Of a stretch of 5,480 nucleotides of DNA, positions 4,521-5,480 are shown piece by piece; positions within the stretch are counted from its first letter, which is position 1; every line of letters begins with the position of its first letter. A program made the position numbers and the translations under genes. This stretch comes from Fidelibacterota bacterium (lineage in GTDB: Bacteria > Fidelibacterota > UBA2242): contig JAUSPJ010000403.1 in assembly GCA_030655795.1 (NCBI GenBank), positions 1-5,480 of the forward strand, given 5' to 3'. The notes beneath the pieces were generated by a model, which had not been told where the DNA came from, ran no database searches, and saw only the letters and a list, made by a program, of their open reading frames with translations.

Positions 4521-5480
4521 TCAATCCCTCACACAACGAACTGAGAAACCATCTTGCTTATAGTTGCCGTAACGGCCTACGTCTGAATAATAGTAACTCA
4601 GATGTCGGTACCATGCGCTGCTACTACTGTACTCAGTAGCCGATAACCAGAAACCGACGTAGCCAACGTAGTTGTACTGTCCAATGATGCTGCGGTAGCC
4701 GCCGGGCAACGCCGAAAAGCCGCTTTCATTGGTGGCACCGGTGTTGGGGCTGTTCCAATGCATGGTTCCAGCCTCTTTCATCTTACCACCGGCTACTGCA
4801 TCGCCACCAAGGTAATCAACCAATGTTTGCCACTCAGCATCGCTCGGTACATGCCAGCCTGTTGGAGCAATGTTGCGGCTATCGCTTACCGCGTACCAGT
4901 TGTAAAGCCGGCCATAAGTGGTCGCATTATTCGCATCGTTATCATAATTACAGTAGGCCTCAGTTGTAAGATCGCCCCATTGGGTATCATCGGTGACATT
5001 GGGGATCGCATCGCCATTGCGGTAATGGGTCACTTTCAAGTTTTCTGCCATCCAAATCTGCGTGCCAATTTTAATAGTTTTATATATATTACCATCTATA
5101 TCGGTCACCGTTCCCGGAATTGAAACTGCTTTCTCATTTGAATAAGCCGACTGGTTAAGAAAAGTAAATGCCCGAACTCTATAAGTATAATCAATATATT
5201 CTGTCAATCCACTTTCTTCATAAGAAATTGTGTTAGTGGCAACTTCTGCGATCTGTACAAAACTGCCGCTTCCAGTCTTACGCTCAATTCTATATCCTGT
5301 TTCAAATGTGCAGTTATCTGTCCAGGTCAATCGAATCGTCTGGTCATCAATGGCTGTTGCCATTAGATTTGTTGGAGCCGGAAAGGTTGTTTCGGCAGAT
5401 TTTTCATTCGAATAACCCGAATGATTGATCTGAGTATAAGCCCTGACCCGGTAGGTGTACGTCTCACCGTAAGTCAAACC
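4521..5480 (-). CDS. Surface protein with Fn3 repeats and C-terminal FISUMP domain, 5' end outside window
   Basis: The 319 visible residues form the C-terminal part of a larger, probably secreted or cell-surface protein. The frame continues past the right edge; the in-frame TTG at 5477 is not a real start, because it falls inside a repeat (GLTYGETYTYRVRAY). Visible: the end of one fibronectin type III domain (1-31), a complete Fn3 domain (about 33-122, APTNLMATAIDDQTIRLTW through YTYRVRAFTFLNQSAYSNE), then a FISUMP domain (TIGR02145, about 124-319) opening VTDIDGNIYKTIKIGTQIWM, with LKVTHYRNGD, YGRLYNWYAV, GWHVPSDAEWQTLVDYLGG, GFSALPGGYR, FWLSATE and the closing GFSVRCVRD. The two Fn3 ends are near copies (RVRAYTQINHSGYSNEKS and RVRAFTFLNQSAYSNEKA). 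FISUMP domains are abundant in large paralogous surface families of Fibrobacter and Bacteroidota; the function is not established, and adhesion or ligand binding is the usual guess. There is no visible sorting tail after FISUMP. Confidence 0.88.
   Translation of the reverse strand, partial: GLTYGETYTYRVRAYTQINHSGYSNEKSAETTFPAPTNLMATAIDDQTIRLTWTDNCTFETGYRIERKTGSGSFVQIAEVATNTISYEESGLTEYIDYTYRVRAFTFLNQSAYSNEKAVSIPGTVTDIDGNIYKTIKIGTQIWMAENLKVTHYRNGDAIPNVTDDTQWGDLTTEAYCNYDNDANNATTYGRLYNWYAVSDSRNIAPTGWHVPSDAEWQTLVDYLGGDAVAGGKMKEAGTMHWNSPNTGATNESGFSALPGGYRSIIGQYNYVGYVGFWLSATEYSSSSAWYRHLSYYYSDVGRYGNYKQDGFSVRCVRD

Noticed and set aside
5475..5477. TTG at 5477 as the start of the FISUMP protein
   Set aside because: It is the Leu of the Fn3 repeat GLTYGETYTYRVRAY, matching GLTEYIDYTYRVRAF in the next domain. 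The frame is open to the window edge, so the gene is partial.
1..5480. tRNA or rRNA genes
   Set aside because: No cloverleaf or rRNA-like segment was seen on either strand.

Overview
The window looks like a chromosomal stretch from a Gram-negative bacterium. Every supported gene reads on the minus strand. The gene set (a ResB-type cytochrome c maturation protein, a Tat-signal D-aminoacylase, and a surface protein with Fn3 repeats plus a FISUMP domain) fits the Bacteroidota/Fibrobacterota/Calditrichota side of the tree. FISUMP is typical of that assemblage, but this placement is inference and no rRNA or marker gene is present to confirm it.

Layout, left to right. 1-632 is the N-terminal part of resB, cut by the window edge. 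725-2386 is a complete exported N-acyl-D-amino-acid deacylase. 2514-3315 is a REP/RAYT module: a REP-associated tyrosine transposase gene (2643-3188) with one copy of a ~125 bp structured repeat hard against each end. 3312-3927 is a BrnT-type toxin with a CopG/BrnA-like antitoxin, whose genes overlap by 29 bp and which have a good promoter with a possible operator. 3963-4520 is non-coding and holds two more repeat copies in tandem, a deleted third remnant, a small tandem repeat and a perfect palindrome. 4521-5480 is the C-terminal part of an Fn3-FISUMP surface protein that runs off the right edge.

The most interesting content is the repeat family. Copy A starts with GGAG, one base, then a 7 bp stem with a 5 nt loop, and ends with the mirror image of the same arrangement. 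GGAG or GTAG next to a small hairpin is the known hallmark of REP elements recognised by RAYT transposases, so each ~125 bp unit looks like a BIME-like pair of inverted REPs around an ~76 bp conserved linker. Stem sequences change between copies on both sides, which keeps the pairing. The RAYT next door is the obvious candidate enzyme. Copy B also appears to supply the -35 box of the RAYT gene, and its damaged right end contains the stop codon of the antitoxin gene.

A second pattern is that three genes (deacylase, RAYT, brnT) lack a Shine-Dalgarno sequence and have a -10-like hexamer only 6-7 nt before the start codon, as expected for leaderless transcripts. resB and the antitoxin have purine-rich ribosome binding sites.
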